64,000 bases of DNA from Paraburkholderia diazotrophica. GTDB taxonomy: Bacteria; Pseudomonadota; Gammaproteobacteria; Burkholderiales; Burkholderiaceae. How positions within the stretch are numbered: the stretch's first letter is position 1; the number at the start of each line of letters is the position of its first letter. The position numbers and the translations under genes are program-made. Location: positions 1 to 64,000 of the forward strand of contig NZ_FNYE01000038.1 of NCBI RefSeq assembly GCF_900108945.1. Reading direction: 5' to 3'. The notes below the pieces were generated by a model. It saw nothing but the letters and a program-made list of their open reading frames with translations, did no database searches and had not been told where the DNA came from. Shown piece after piece: positions 21,012 through 28,431 of this stretch.

Positions 21012-21287
21012 ATGTCGATGAACCTCGCAGCGTTTTACCGTCATGCCGTATTCGAGCCGTTCGAAGCCGTGCGGCATCGGCTGCATGCGAAGCCGCGACG
21101 CGTCGCGGTCCGCCAGAAAGAGACGCACCACAAAGACACACACGACAAAGACACGCAGGACAGGCCCACGCCATGCGACGACGCCGAGCGCCTCGAACGT
21201 ATCGCCGCTTATGCACGTGCTGGCTACTTCAACATGGGATACACGCTCGACATGTTTTACGTGATCGGCGAAATAGAACCCGAGTGA
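21012..21287 (+). CDS. small hypothetical protein
   Basis: 91 aa, unknown family. Start ATG 21012 has a strong AGGAGG site eight bases upstream. The N-terminal part is basic (HRLHAKPRRVAVRQKE), the middle has a His/Lys/Asp-Thr repeat (HHKDTHDKDTQD), and the C-terminal ERLERIAAYARAGYFNMGYTLDMFYV looks like a folded helical piece. It faces the monooxygenase gene end to end. Confidence 0.65.
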   Translation: MSMNLAAFYRHAVFEPFEAVRHRLHAKPRRVAVRQKETHHKDTHDKDTQDRPTPCDDAERLERIAAYARAGYFNMGYTLDMFYVIGEIEPE

Positions 21288-21359
21288 CGCCCTCGCTTCG
21301 ATCCGCATGCCGAATCGGGACGGGTTCGTTCCCGACCCGCGTCCCGGACGACTGTGACG

Positions 21360-22697
21360 CTAGCTGCGTGAAGAAGCAAAGAACCGGTTTTCCGGACGTG
21401 GCAAGCCGAGGTGATCGCGCAAGGTCGTGCCTTCATACGCACGTCGGAAAATCCCGCGCCGTTGCAGTTCGGGCACGACCTTGTCGGCGAAATCGTCGAG
21501 CCCGCCTGGCAGATACGGGAACATCACGTTGAAGCCGTCCGAGCCGCGCTCGGTCAACCATTGCTCCATCTGATCGGCGATCGTCGTGGGCGTGCCGATT
21601 ATTTCCAGACCCGAGTAGCCGCCGATGCGCTGCGCGAGTTGTCGAATGGTCAGCTGTTCGGTACGCGCCCAGTCGACGACGCGTTGCCGCGCGCTCTTGC
21701 TCGCGTTGCTCTCGGGAATGTCGGGCAGCGGGCCGTCGGGATCATACGTCGACACGTCATGTCCGAGCGCAATCGAAAGCGAAGCGATGCCGCTGTCGTA
21801 ATGCACGAACGTATCGAGCAGCGCGCGCTTTTCGCGCGCCTCGTCGACGGTATCGCCAACGACGACGAACGCGCCCGGCAAAATCTTCAGATGCTCCGGG
21901 TTGCGTCCCGCGCGCTCGGCTCGCGCCTTGACGTCGGCGTAAAAGCGCTTGCCCTCGGCGAGCGACGGCGGCGCGGCGAACACGGCGTCGGCGGTCTCGG
22001 CGGCGATCTGGCGGCCCGGCTCAGACGAGCCGGCTTGCACGACGACGGGCCAGCCCTGTATCGGCCGCGCGATATTCAACGGGCCGCGCACCGACAGATG
22101 CTCGCCCTCGAAGCCGAGCACGTGCATCCGTTCAGGATCGACGAAGGTTCCGCTTTCGACGTCGCGCACGAACGCGTCGTCGGCCCAGCTATCCCACAGG
22201 CCGGTGACGACATCGAAGAACTCACGCGCGCGCTCGTAACGCACGGCATGCGCAACGTGCTCGTCGAGCCCGAAGTTGAGGGCCGCATCCGGGTTGGAAG
22301 TGGTCACGAGATTCCAGCCCGCGCGCCCGCCGCTCAGGTGATCGAGTGAAGCGAACCGGCGCGCGACGTGCCACGGCTCCTCGAATGTCGTCGAAGCGGT
22401 GGCGATCAGGCCGATGCGCTCCGTCACCGACGACAGCGCGGACAACAGTGTCAACGGCTCGAACGACGTGACGGTGTGGCTGCGCTTGAGCGCGCCCACG
22501 GGCATGTTCAGCACGGCCAGATGATCGGCCATGAAGAACGCGTCGAAACATGCGCGTTCGAGCGTTTGCGCGAAACGCTTCAAGTAGTTGATGTTGAAGT
22601 TGGCGTCGGGGAACGCGCCGGGATACCGCCACGCGCCCGTATGGAGGCTCACGGGACGCATGAAGGCACCGAGATGAAGCTGGCGGGATGGGGTCAT
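21360..22697 (-). CDS. LLM-class flavin-dependent monooxygenase (NtaA/SnaA/DszA type)
   Basis: 445 aa FMNH2-dependent monooxygenase of the bacterial luciferase superfamily, NtaA/SnaA/DszA/SoxA group. Supporting segments are HLGAFMRPVSLHTGAWRYP at the start, FDAFFMADHLAVLN, the flavin-binding GRAGWNLVTTSNPDAALNFG, and GWPVVVQAGSSEPGRQIAAETADAVF split across about residues 225-250. It needs a separate flavin reductase, which is not in the window. I chose the ATG at 22697. With the SsuA-like protein it suggests desulfonation or oxidation of an organosulfur compound. Confidence 0.87.
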   Translation of the reverse strand: MTPSRQLHLGAFMRPVSLHTGAWRYPGAFPDANFNINYLKRFAQTLERACFDAFFMADHLAVLNMPVGALKRSHTVTSFEPLTLLSALSSVTERIGLIATASTTFEEPWHVARRFASLDHLSGGRAGWNLVTTSNPDAALNFGLDEHVAHAVRYERAREFFDVVTGLWDSWADDAFVRDVESGTFVDPERMHVLGFEGEHLSVRGPLNIARPIQGWPVVVQAGSSEPGRQIAAETADAVFAAPPSLAEGKRFYADVKARAERAGRNPEHLKILPGAFVVVGDTVDEAREKRALLDTFVHYDSGIASLSIALGHDVSTYDPDGPLPDIPESNASKSARQRVVDWARTEQLTIRQLAQRIGGYSGLEIIGTPTTIADQMEQWLTERGSDGFNVMFPYLPGGLDDFADKVVPELQRRGIFRRAYEGTTLRDHLGLPRPENRFFASSRS

Positions 22698-23075
22698 GAT
22701 CGATGGCCTCGTCGAAGCGGGGATCAATGTGCGAACAACGCTGCTGGATACGATACGAACGAACGATACGACAACCGCGTGATTCCGGCTCGTACTCTGC
22801 CAGTGTTTCGTCCATCGCTTTATGACTCACGCAGATAAGGGTATCGGCTTTGATTCGTTGACCCTCGCGCAAGTCCAAGGGGGCATCTGTCAACTTAAGG
22901 ACGCCCGTAGCGTTGGAGGACGACGTTCTCGATGTCCGTACGAAATAGGACCTCACGTCATCGGGGGGCGGTCTGGCAGACCCGGATGTACACGAATCCT
23001 GGCCCGTGTGATTCTGTGCTAACGCGTCACCACAAAAGTGTTTGATGCCGGTAAAGGCAAACACAGATTCTTGAT
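22698..23075. other. 378 bp spacer at the change from core-like to accessory sequence
   Basis: No gene recognised. GC falls and gene style changes here. Just before the next gene, GTGTTTG (23038-23044) and CAAACAC (23058-23064) form a small hairpin in the leader. I searched for a tRNA end that could mark an integration site and found none. Confidence 0.5.
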
Positions 23076-23510
23076 ATGTCACTTGCTGAAAGTTTGAATG
23101 CTTCCGGCGTCGACCGAACTCTCATGCGAGGCATAACTAGCAAGCATCTCTGTGAGATTGGACATCGTCGACCTCGGATAGCCGCCAGCGCCGAATTCCT
23201 GCGAAGTGCGCTCAATACCACGTTGTCGCCACACACACGAATGCGGTGCGTTTTTGAAAGCATTTACCTGTCCTCTTGCGAGCTCGCCGAGATGCAGAAG
23301 CTGTCGTTAGAGCTGGTCGAACATCCGAGCATGGACATTGTGAACGCTGCTGCGACGGTATTGGAGTTGACCGGCTCGGACAACGTGAAACTGCGAACCC
23401 TGACTGAGTGGGCAGCCAGCAATTCGCCTTTCGTGCCGCGGTTAACGCTGGAAGACGCGTGTGCGCTCGCACGGGATGTCGCTGTGCGCACAATTTGCTT
23501 TTTCACCTAA
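23076..23510 (+). CDS. hypothetical protein, all-helical, possibly HEPN-like
   Basis: 144 aa, not recognised with certainty. Composition and spacing of hydrophobic residues predict an all-alpha fold (PRIAASAEFLRSALNTTLSP, TRMRCVFESIYLSSCELAEM, MDIVNAAATVLEL). This recalls small HEPN-type proteins, but I do not see a clear R-x4-6-H nuclease motif. It opens a run of small accessory genes on the plus strand, 33 bases before the phosphoesterase gene. Base composition is lower in GC than the genes to its left. Confidence 0.55.
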   Translation: MSLAESLNASGVDRTLMRGITSKHLCEIGHRRPRIAASAEFLRSALNTTLSPHTRMRCVFESIYLSSCELAEMQKLSLELVEHPSMDIVNAAATVLELTGSDNVKLRTLTEWAASNSPFVPRLTLEDACALARDVAVRTICFFT

Positions 23511-23543
23511 CGTCGGTTTGTTCATGAGAAGAGGGAGAAGCGA

Positions 23544-24332
23544 TTGCGCTTTCAAGTCGCGTCCGACCTGCACCTAGAAATGCTGTCGCGTCGCTTTCCC
23601 GGATATCGAATCATCGAACCCGCGGCGGATGCCGACGCGCTTATTCTTGCAGGCGATATTCATTCGCACACACGCGCACTGGACGCGTTCTCGTGCTGGC
23701 CTGTCCCGGTAGTGTGTGTGCACGGAAACCACGAACCGATGTCCGCGCACTACTGGGGCATCGTTCGTGAGCTTGCGCGAAAAGCACAGGGAGGGATGGT
23801 GCGATATCTGGAGCAGTCGGTATTCGAGATGGACGACGTTCGCGTTCTCGGTTGCTGCCTCTGGGCGGACTACGACCTGGGCGGGCGACGCGCTACTTCC
23901 ATGAGCGAAGCGGCGCGAGCAATGCCTGACCATCAGTTCATCCGTGTTGGGGGCGGCCAGCGGTTCTTGCCGTCGCACGCACTCGCGGAGCACCAGAAGG
24001 CTCGTCGCTGGCTGGAGGCCGAGCTTGCACGTCCATGGTCAGGAAAGACAATTGTCGTCACCCATCACGCACCGCATCCACGGTCATTGGGCTCACGGTT
24101 TGCGGACGATATATTGAATGGTGCGTTTGCGACGGACCTGTCACCGCTGCTCAAGTCCGTTGACCTGTGGGTGCACGGGCATACTCACGTTTCAGTTGAT
24201 TTCAACGTCGGGCGTTGTCGTGTTGTTTGCAACGCGGCGGGCTACGCTCGAAACGTCCGCGTCGCGGTGAATGTAAACGAACTTCTCTTTGAAAATGAAT
24301 CGTTTGTCCCCTCGTTGGTAATTGAAGTTTAG
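23544..24332 (+). CDS. calcineurin-like metallophosphoesterase
   Basis: 262 aa. All metal-binding motifs of the family are in order: D-x-H in SDLHLE (about 8-13), GDIHSH (about 37-42), GNHE (about 60-63), HHAPH (about 174-178) and GHTH (about 212-215). It should hydrolyse a phosphomonoester or phosphodiester in the cytoplasm; the substrate is unknown. Start is a TTG at 23544 after GAGGGAGAAGCGA, as no ATG fits the canonical first strand RFQVASDLH. The genes around it (possible HEPN, antitoxin-like, HAD) suggest nucleotide or nucleic-acid chemistry. Confidence 0.85.
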   Translation: MRFQVASDLHLEMLSRRFPGYRIIEPAADADALILAGDIHSHTRALDAFSCWPVPVVCVHGNHEPMSAHYWGIVRELARKAQGGMVRYLEQSVFEMDDVRVLGCCLWADYDLGGRRATSMSEAARAMPDHQFIRVGGGQRFLPSHALAEHQKARRWLEAELARPWSGKTIVVTHHAPHPRSLGSRFADDILNGAFATDLSPLLKSVDLWVHGHTHVSVDFNVGRCRVVCNAAGYARNVRVAVNVNELLFENESFVPSLVIEV

Positions 24333-24394
24333 CATCCGTTGTCACGAGATTGAAGGACGCGAGTGAAAGAACTCATTGTGAACAAAGGTGGCGC

Positions 24395-25129
24395 ATGAAA
24401 GTCGCTGAATTGCTGTCACGTCTTGCAGACGCAGACCCCGACGCAATTGTGCTGCTTTTGCCGAGCTATGCCGACCTTACCGAGACAGAAGAACTCGACG
24501 ACGTAGTCTTGATTGGAGAACCGTGGACCTGCGAGCGACATCGTCAGGACGATGGCAGCACTACAGACGTCCATCATCCTGCGGGTCACGGATATACGAT
24601 AGGCTGGAACGTTGAGACTGATGAAAGCTGGACCGAACACGTCGTCATCCTGTCGCCGCAGTCCGGAGACATTGAGGCACGGCTTCAATTGGAGTCGGAG
24701 TTGAGGTCCGACGCAGCATCGTTCGAGGACAATATTCGCGAGCAAGCTCTTCAGGCACGGCGTCAGATGGTAGCTGACGGTCGGCTTCTAACTGCAGACG
24801 AATTTCGTGCGCGACTCGGTATTAGAAAAAAGCGCTTTGGTCGCATGCTGGAGGACGGCGAAGTCTTCGCGCTGGATGTTGACGGCACAGACTATTTCCC
24901 AGCTTTGCTGGCGGACAAACGACTGAACCGCAAACGACTGCGCGCAATTTGCTACATCATTGCACCCGCGCCCCCGTGGAGTCGTTTGGATTTTCTTTGG
25001 TCACGCAACGGCAGTCTAGGTAACAAAAGCCCGCTCGATATGCTTGGCGGTGACGCGGACTACCTGCTACTGCGAAAGCTCGCCGAGGCGTGGGCTGCCG
25101 AATATTCGCGTACTGCCGTCAAGCTTTAG
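24395..25129 (+). CDS. antitoxin-like protein with Xre/MbcA-type C-terminal region
   Basis: 244 aa. The N-terminal third (about 1-100, beginning MKVAELLSRLADADPDAIV) resembles small phage-type proteins of unknown role. The middle (about 140-190) looks like a DNA-binding part with the pattern LTADEFRARLGIRKKRFGRM then EVFALDVDGTDYFPALL. The end (about 200-240, LDFLWSRNGSLGNKSPLDML) resembles the toxin-binding domain of MbcA/ParS/Xre antitoxins. No RES-type toxin gene follows, so it seems an orphan. The ATG at 24395 follows AAAGGTGGC. Domain calls are by pattern, not by database. Confidence 0.6.
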   Translation: MKVAELLSRLADADPDAIVLLLPSYADLTETEELDDVVLIGEPWTCERHRQDDGSTTDVHHPAGHGYTIGWNVETDESWTEHVVILSPQSGDIEARLQLESELRSDAASFEDNIREQALQARRQMVADGRLLTADEFRARLGIRKKRFGRMLEDGEVFALDVDGTDYFPALLADKRLNRKRLRAICYIIAPAPPWSRLDFLWSRNGSLGNKSPLDMLGGDADYLLLRKLAEAWAAEYSRTAVKL

Positions 25130-25497
25130 AAGGTGAACATGAGGTCGAGCCGGATGGAGTTGACCCACTCTACACGGCGATAGCAGAAATTGACCCGAGG
25201 AGGCCGTTGTGGGAGCGCGCTTCCGAGGCGCTTCACTCGCACGGTTATGAATGGCCCTTAGGCCCCTATCCGGAAACCCGTAGCTTCACGATGTTTGTTG
25301 AGCAGCAATCGGCCGGTTACAGCGAGCCCAGAGCGGAAGCTTGCGTGCAAATAAGCGCAAATGGTGGCCTTCTCCGTGTCCGTATCATCCATAAAGGAGG
25401 TGCGGCGCGGCAATCACAGACCGTGGCTGCTGGCAAACACAGAAGCGTGGTTGATGTTGCCAAGAAAGTCATTGCTCATCTACTTCGAAAGCACTGA
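25090..25497 (+). CDS. hypothetical protein, start uncertain or frameshifted
   Basis: Up to 135 aa, unknown family. The body (DPLYTAIAEIDPRRPLWERA, EWPLGPYPETRSFTMFVEQQ) looks like a real protein. The frame's own start is a GTG at 25090, 40 bases inside the previous gene. A better initiation site, AAGGTGAAC-ATG at 25139, is in another frame and stops after 14 codons. Either the protein starts in the overlap or a one-base frameshift lies at about 25140-25180. Confidence 0.5.
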   Translation: MGCRIFAYCRQALEGEHEVEPDGVDPLYTAIAEIDPRRPLWERASEALHSHGYEWPLGPYPETRSFTMFVEQQSAGYSEPRAEACVQISANGGLLRVRIIHKGGAARQSQTVAAGKHRSVVDVAKKVIAHLLRKH

Positions 25498-25546
25498 CCG
25501 TGTTGCATCCAGCTAGACACCTTCTTCCTTGCCCGAGGTTCTCATC

Positions 25547-25843
25547 ATGTTGCTGGTCACAGTCGAGCTCTTGCTCTTTGGCGACCCCAACCCTAAGCTT
25601 CGCAAGCTGCTCGGCAGTGTCGAAATCGTCAATGTCGGCAGCGACCCAAGGTACGGGTCGTATGAAGTTCGACTGTTCAACGAAGCTGGAAAAGAGTTTG
25701 CCACCGGCGAACTCGCGGACTATCCAAGATTTGCGACCACAGTCTTCGACCTTGTCGCAAGAGGCGTTGCAACAGCACTTGCTGGCAAAGAAGAACTGCC
25801 TCCACGGCCTGTGCATCCGTGGAGCCGGCTGCCAAACGAGTAG
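25547..25843 (+). CDS. small hypothetical protein
   Basis: 98 aa from the ATG at 25547; a TTG at 25529 in the same frame is also possible. It starts with a short hydrophobic stretch (MLLVTVELLLFG), followed by KLRKLLGSVEIVNVGSDPRYGSYEVRLFNEAG, which looks like a beta-rich fold. No family recognised. Same strand and close spacing as the genes on both sides. Confidence 0.5.
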   Translation: MLLVTVELLLFGDPNPKLRKLLGSVEIVNVGSDPRYGSYEVRLFNEAGKEFATGELADYPRFATTVFDLVARGVATALAGKEELPPRPVHPWSRLPNE

Positions 25844-25867
25844 CCAAGAGCATTGAGCCGAATTGCT

Positions 25868-26404
25868 ATGAACGAGGCACTGTTCGAGTCACCGGGGGGA
25901 ACATGGGTGTCCGCGCGACAGGTGCTCTTCGTCGATTACGACGGTACCCTGCATCGGGGCGACGCTTACCGGACGCCCAATGGCATCGTGAGCAGCCACC
26001 CCAGCATTCAGCTCTTTGAGTATGCGCACATTCTCGCAGAAGCAATTGCGCCATATCCAGACCTTGAGCTTGTCTTGTCGACATCATGGGTAAAGGCGAT
26101 TGGTTTCAATCGCGCGCGTGACTCGCTGCCGCTACCCGAACTGCGAAGCCGAGTGATAGGCGCAACGTATCACACGAAGTTCTACGACCGCCATGTCTGG
26201 AATCAAATTCCTCGAGGAGAGCAGATACGGCGATATGTCGGACGGCATCATTTGGCGAGTTGGCTAGCCATAGACGACCGAGATGATGGTTTCGGGAATG
26301 CCAGAGCGCATTTAGTTCTTTGCGACACGAGTAATGGACTCGGTCGGGAGGATACTCAGCACGCTCTGAAGCACGCCTTATTCGCGGAATTCGGACAGCG
26401 CTAA
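25868..26404 (+). CDS. HAD-like phosphatase of the HAD_SAK type
   Basis: 178 aa. Motif I is LFVDYDGTLHRG (DxDGT), motif II is LSTSWV, and the acidic motif is AIDDRDDG. This layout matches the HAD domain described in 'Swiss army knife' RNA-repair proteins (HAD_SAK_2), small stand-alone HADs often found on mobile regions. The predicted role is removal of a phosphate, perhaps from a nucleic-acid end. Its stop overlaps the start of the next gene (TAATG), so the two are coupled. I prefer the ATG at 25868 over a TTG at 25853. Confidence 0.72.
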   Translation: MNEALFESPGGTWVSARQVLFVDYDGTLHRGDAYRTPNGIVSSHPSIQLFEYAHILAEAIAPYPDLELVLSTSWVKAIGFNRARDSLPLPELRSRVIGATYHTKFYDRHVWNQIPRGEQIRRYVGRHHLASWLAIDDRDDGFGNARAHLVLCDTSNGLGREDTQHALKHALFAEFGQR

Positions 26405-26652
26405 TGCAGCGACAAGGCAACCGCGAATTGATGTCAATCGACGAGTTCGCACAGCTGCTTAATGTCACCCACGGCTATGTCGTGCGGCGGCTACTGCGCA
26501 AGCACGTCCTGCGGCCAGTAATCGTCGTTGGTGGTCAGAGATACGTGTTGCGCCCGAAAGCTGAAGCGTATAGCCGCAAGCGAAAGAGGATTGCGCGCAG
26601 GGCGCTGCGCGAGCTGGCGCGCGTATCACAGGAAGCGGGGCTGTACCCGTAA
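26404..26652 (+). CDS. orphan excisionase/antitoxin-type DNA-binding protein
   Basis: 82 aa. The pattern LMSIDEFAQLLNVTHGYVVR, then VVGGQRYVLR, then RRALRELARVSQEAGLY matches the excisionase-family antitoxins that pair with PIN-domain toxins (typical text: TTQEAADLLNVSRP...ALDELAALSQELGLY). No PIN toxin follows; the next gene is on the other strand. Coupled to the HAD gene by a TAATG overlap. A decayed relative with the same flanks lies at 41796-42043. Confidence 0.7.
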   Translation: MQRQGNRELMSIDEFAQLLNVTHGYVVRRLLRKHVLRPVIVVGGQRYVLRPKAEAYSRKRKRIARRALRELARVSQEAGLYP

Positions 26653-26795
26653 CGCACAGAATGCTCGCAAAACATCACCTGTGCTGCGTGCGCCGAATGC
26701 GGAAGGCTCAGCGGCGAAGGCGCCGTCATGCTAGAGGGGATTTGACTGGGTGTGGTCAGAGAGTACCACCGACCCGTCTGCGTTTTCGACTTGCA

Positions 26796-26834
26796 ATAAA
26801 AAAGCGCGGAATGCCGGTTCACAGCGTTCCGCGC
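26796..26834 (-). terminator. rho-independent terminator
   Basis: On the minus strand GCGCGGAA ... TTCCGCGC (8 bp stem) is followed by TTTTTTATT. It lies about 85 bases after the stop of the binding-protein gene at 26917, ending the leftward catabolic transcript. Confidence 0.8.
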
Positions 26835-26916
26835 GACAAGGTACTGCAAGGAGCGGGTTATCGAACGAGGAAACCGTAAGTCAGCGGGTGGTGCTCCTCC
26901 ACAATGCCTTTTGACG

Positions 26917-28038
26917 TCACTGACCGTACGGCACCGGAAGGCCGTTTTTGATGACGTACACGGTAGTCGGCGCGCCCTTCAGGTCGCCGTATTCATCGAA
27001 TGTGTAGGTGCCTGCCACACCCTTGTAGTTGGTCTTGGCCAACTGGGCGATAAGCTTTGCCTTGTCGGTCGTGGTTCCAGCTTTGACCATTGCATCTGCC
27101 AACAGCTTCACGCCGTCATAGTAGCTGACCCCATACACTTGCGTGTCCGTGTTGTACGCGGCTTTGTACTTCTTCAGGAACTCGCGGCCGGCTGGCGTCT
27201 TGTCGAGCGAAATACCGCCTTGTGCGCAGTACACGATGGACGCTGCGTCGCCTGCCACCTTGCCCATATCGGCTGAGCAGATGCCGTCACCACCGAGTAG
27301 CTTGGCTCGCAGTCCCCGTGCGCGCATCTGCTTGGCCATGGGAGCACCTTGAGCAGCGTATCCGCCGAAGAAGATGACATCTGGATTCCTGGACTTGATA
27401 CTGGTCAGAATACCGAGGAAGTCAGTTGCCGATGAGTTAGTGAACTGCTGGTCGACGATTTGGATTCCGTTTGCCTTCGCCTCTTTCACGAACTGCTCGG
27501 CCACACCTTGCCCATATGCCGTACGGTCGTCGATAACTGCGGCGGTCTTGGCCTTCAACGTTTTGGCAGCAAACTGACCCATCGTCCCGCCTAACTGCTC
27601 GTCACTCGCGCCGATACGGAAAATGTTCTTGAAGCCTTGCTTGGTCAGCGCCGGATTGGACGCCACCGGCAGCATCGGTACGCCGCCAGTGTTGTACACG
27701 CGGGATGCCGGAATGGCCACTCCCGAATTGTACGGGCCCAAGACAGCAATCACGCCGCTGTCAACGAGTTTCTGTGCGACCTGGACGCCAACCTTGGGGT
27801 CTGCCTGGTCGTCTTGTGAGTCCAGTTTGAACGTCACCTTTTGGCCAGCGACCATGACACCGCTTTTGTTGAGTTCATCGATAGCCAGGCGAGCGCCGTT
27901 TTCGTTGTCTTTGCCGTTCGGCGCCTGCGGGCCCGTGAGTGGGGCGGAGTGACCGATTGTGACGACCGTTTGTGCATCGGCGGTTGCGATGAAGCCGACG
28001 GCTGCAAGGACGGCCATTGTTGTATTCAGGCGGCGCAT
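26917..28038 (-). CDS. branched-chain-amino-acid-type ABC substrate-binding protein (LivK-like)
   Basis: 373 aa periplasmic binding protein of family Peripla_BP_6. Signal peptide about 1-22 (MAVLAAVGFIATADA), then TVVTIGHSAPLTGPQAPNGKD and GVIAVLGPYNSGVAIPASRV. No livHMGF genes adjoin it, so it may borrow a transporter encoded elsewhere or act as a sensor. In catabolic clusters such proteins often bind aromatic acids rather than amino acids. Start ATG 28038 with GGAG upstream. Last gene of the leftward run. Confidence 0.87.
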   Translation of the reverse strand: MRRLNTTMAVLAAVGFIATADAQTVVTIGHSAPLTGPQAPNGKDNENGARLAIDELNKSGVMVAGQKVTFKLDSQDDQADPKVGVQVAQKLVDSGVIAVLGPYNSGVAIPASRVYNTGGVPMLPVASNPALTKQGFKNIFRIGASDEQLGGTMGQFAAKTLKAKTAAVIDDRTAYGQGVAEQFVKEAKANGIQIVDQQFTNSSATDFLGILTSIKSRNPDVIFFGGYAAQGAPMAKQMRARGLRAKLLGGDGICSADMGKVAGDAASIVYCAQGGISLDKTPAGREFLKKYKAAYNTDTQVYGVSYYDGVKLLADAMVKAGTTTDKAKLIAQLAKTNYKGVAGTYTFDEYGDLKGAPTTVYVIKNGLPVPYGQ

Positions 28039-28197
28039 GTAGTCTCCAGGATTGGACCGGTGCATGACAGCCTAACCGCGCTTTGCCTCTGGGGCAACCT
28101 ATCGAAAATACGAAAGCCCCGGTCGATTGATGGATTTGGAGTGAATGCGGAAACAGCCCCGAGGGCAGCCCGACTGTCTGCAACCGGGGTCATCGCG

Positions 28198-28220
28198 ATG
28201 CAGACGCGTCGCGTCTGCAT
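28198..28220. promoter_or_regulatory. 23-base perfect palindrome
   Basis: Arms ATGCAGACGCG and CGCGTCTGCAT around a single central T. It lies 160 bases upstream of the binding-protein start. A dimeric-regulator site or a very tight hairpin are both possible. No other copy was noticed in the window. Confidence 0.5.
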
Positions 28221-28376
28221 GGGACATTTCGCCTTCCCGGACTTCCTGATGAAATCGGCGGTCCTGATTGGCCAAGCGTGGCCACACCATCCTGCTCCTT
28301 CCACGCGAGGTAGTGCTCACGCATAGCTTGTTTGACTGCGCCCGACGAGAACTCTTCCGACGGGCTTATAACAAAG

Positions 28377-28408
28377 AAGCCGGTACAGGTATTTGCCCTT
28401 GCCGGCTT
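28377..28408 (-). terminator. hairpin after MFS gene
   Basis: AAGCCGG at 28377-28383 pairs with CCGGCTT at 28402-28408. On the minus strand it comes 24 bases after the MFS stop and is followed by CTTTGTT; on the plus strand it is followed by TT. Likely the end of the transcript from the oxygenase operon, or an attenuator within it. Confidence 0.55.
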
Positions 28409-28431
28409 TTGACCTCAGAGAAGCGATGACG

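Larger units (their letters stand above)
26393..26889. repeat. ~0.5 kb repeated segment, copy 1
   Basis: Starts in the last codons of the HAD gene, covers the antitoxin-type gene, and runs through the hairpin at 26796-26834 to about 26889. Copy 2 is at 41785-42241. Between the gene and the hairpin the copies diverge; the gene and the last ~95 bases (through GGTACTGCAAGGA and GGTTATCG) are well kept. Confidence 0.75.
28039..28431. other. 393 bp spacer between MFS and binding-protein genes
   Basis: No gene. It holds the long palindrome at 28198-28220 and the terminator-like hairpin at 28377-28408. The binding-protein gene therefore probably has its own promoter here. Confidence 0.6.

Noticed and set aside
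22900..23040. Possible tRNA at the island edge
   Set aside because: No cloverleaf or conserved T-loop could be built from the sequence.
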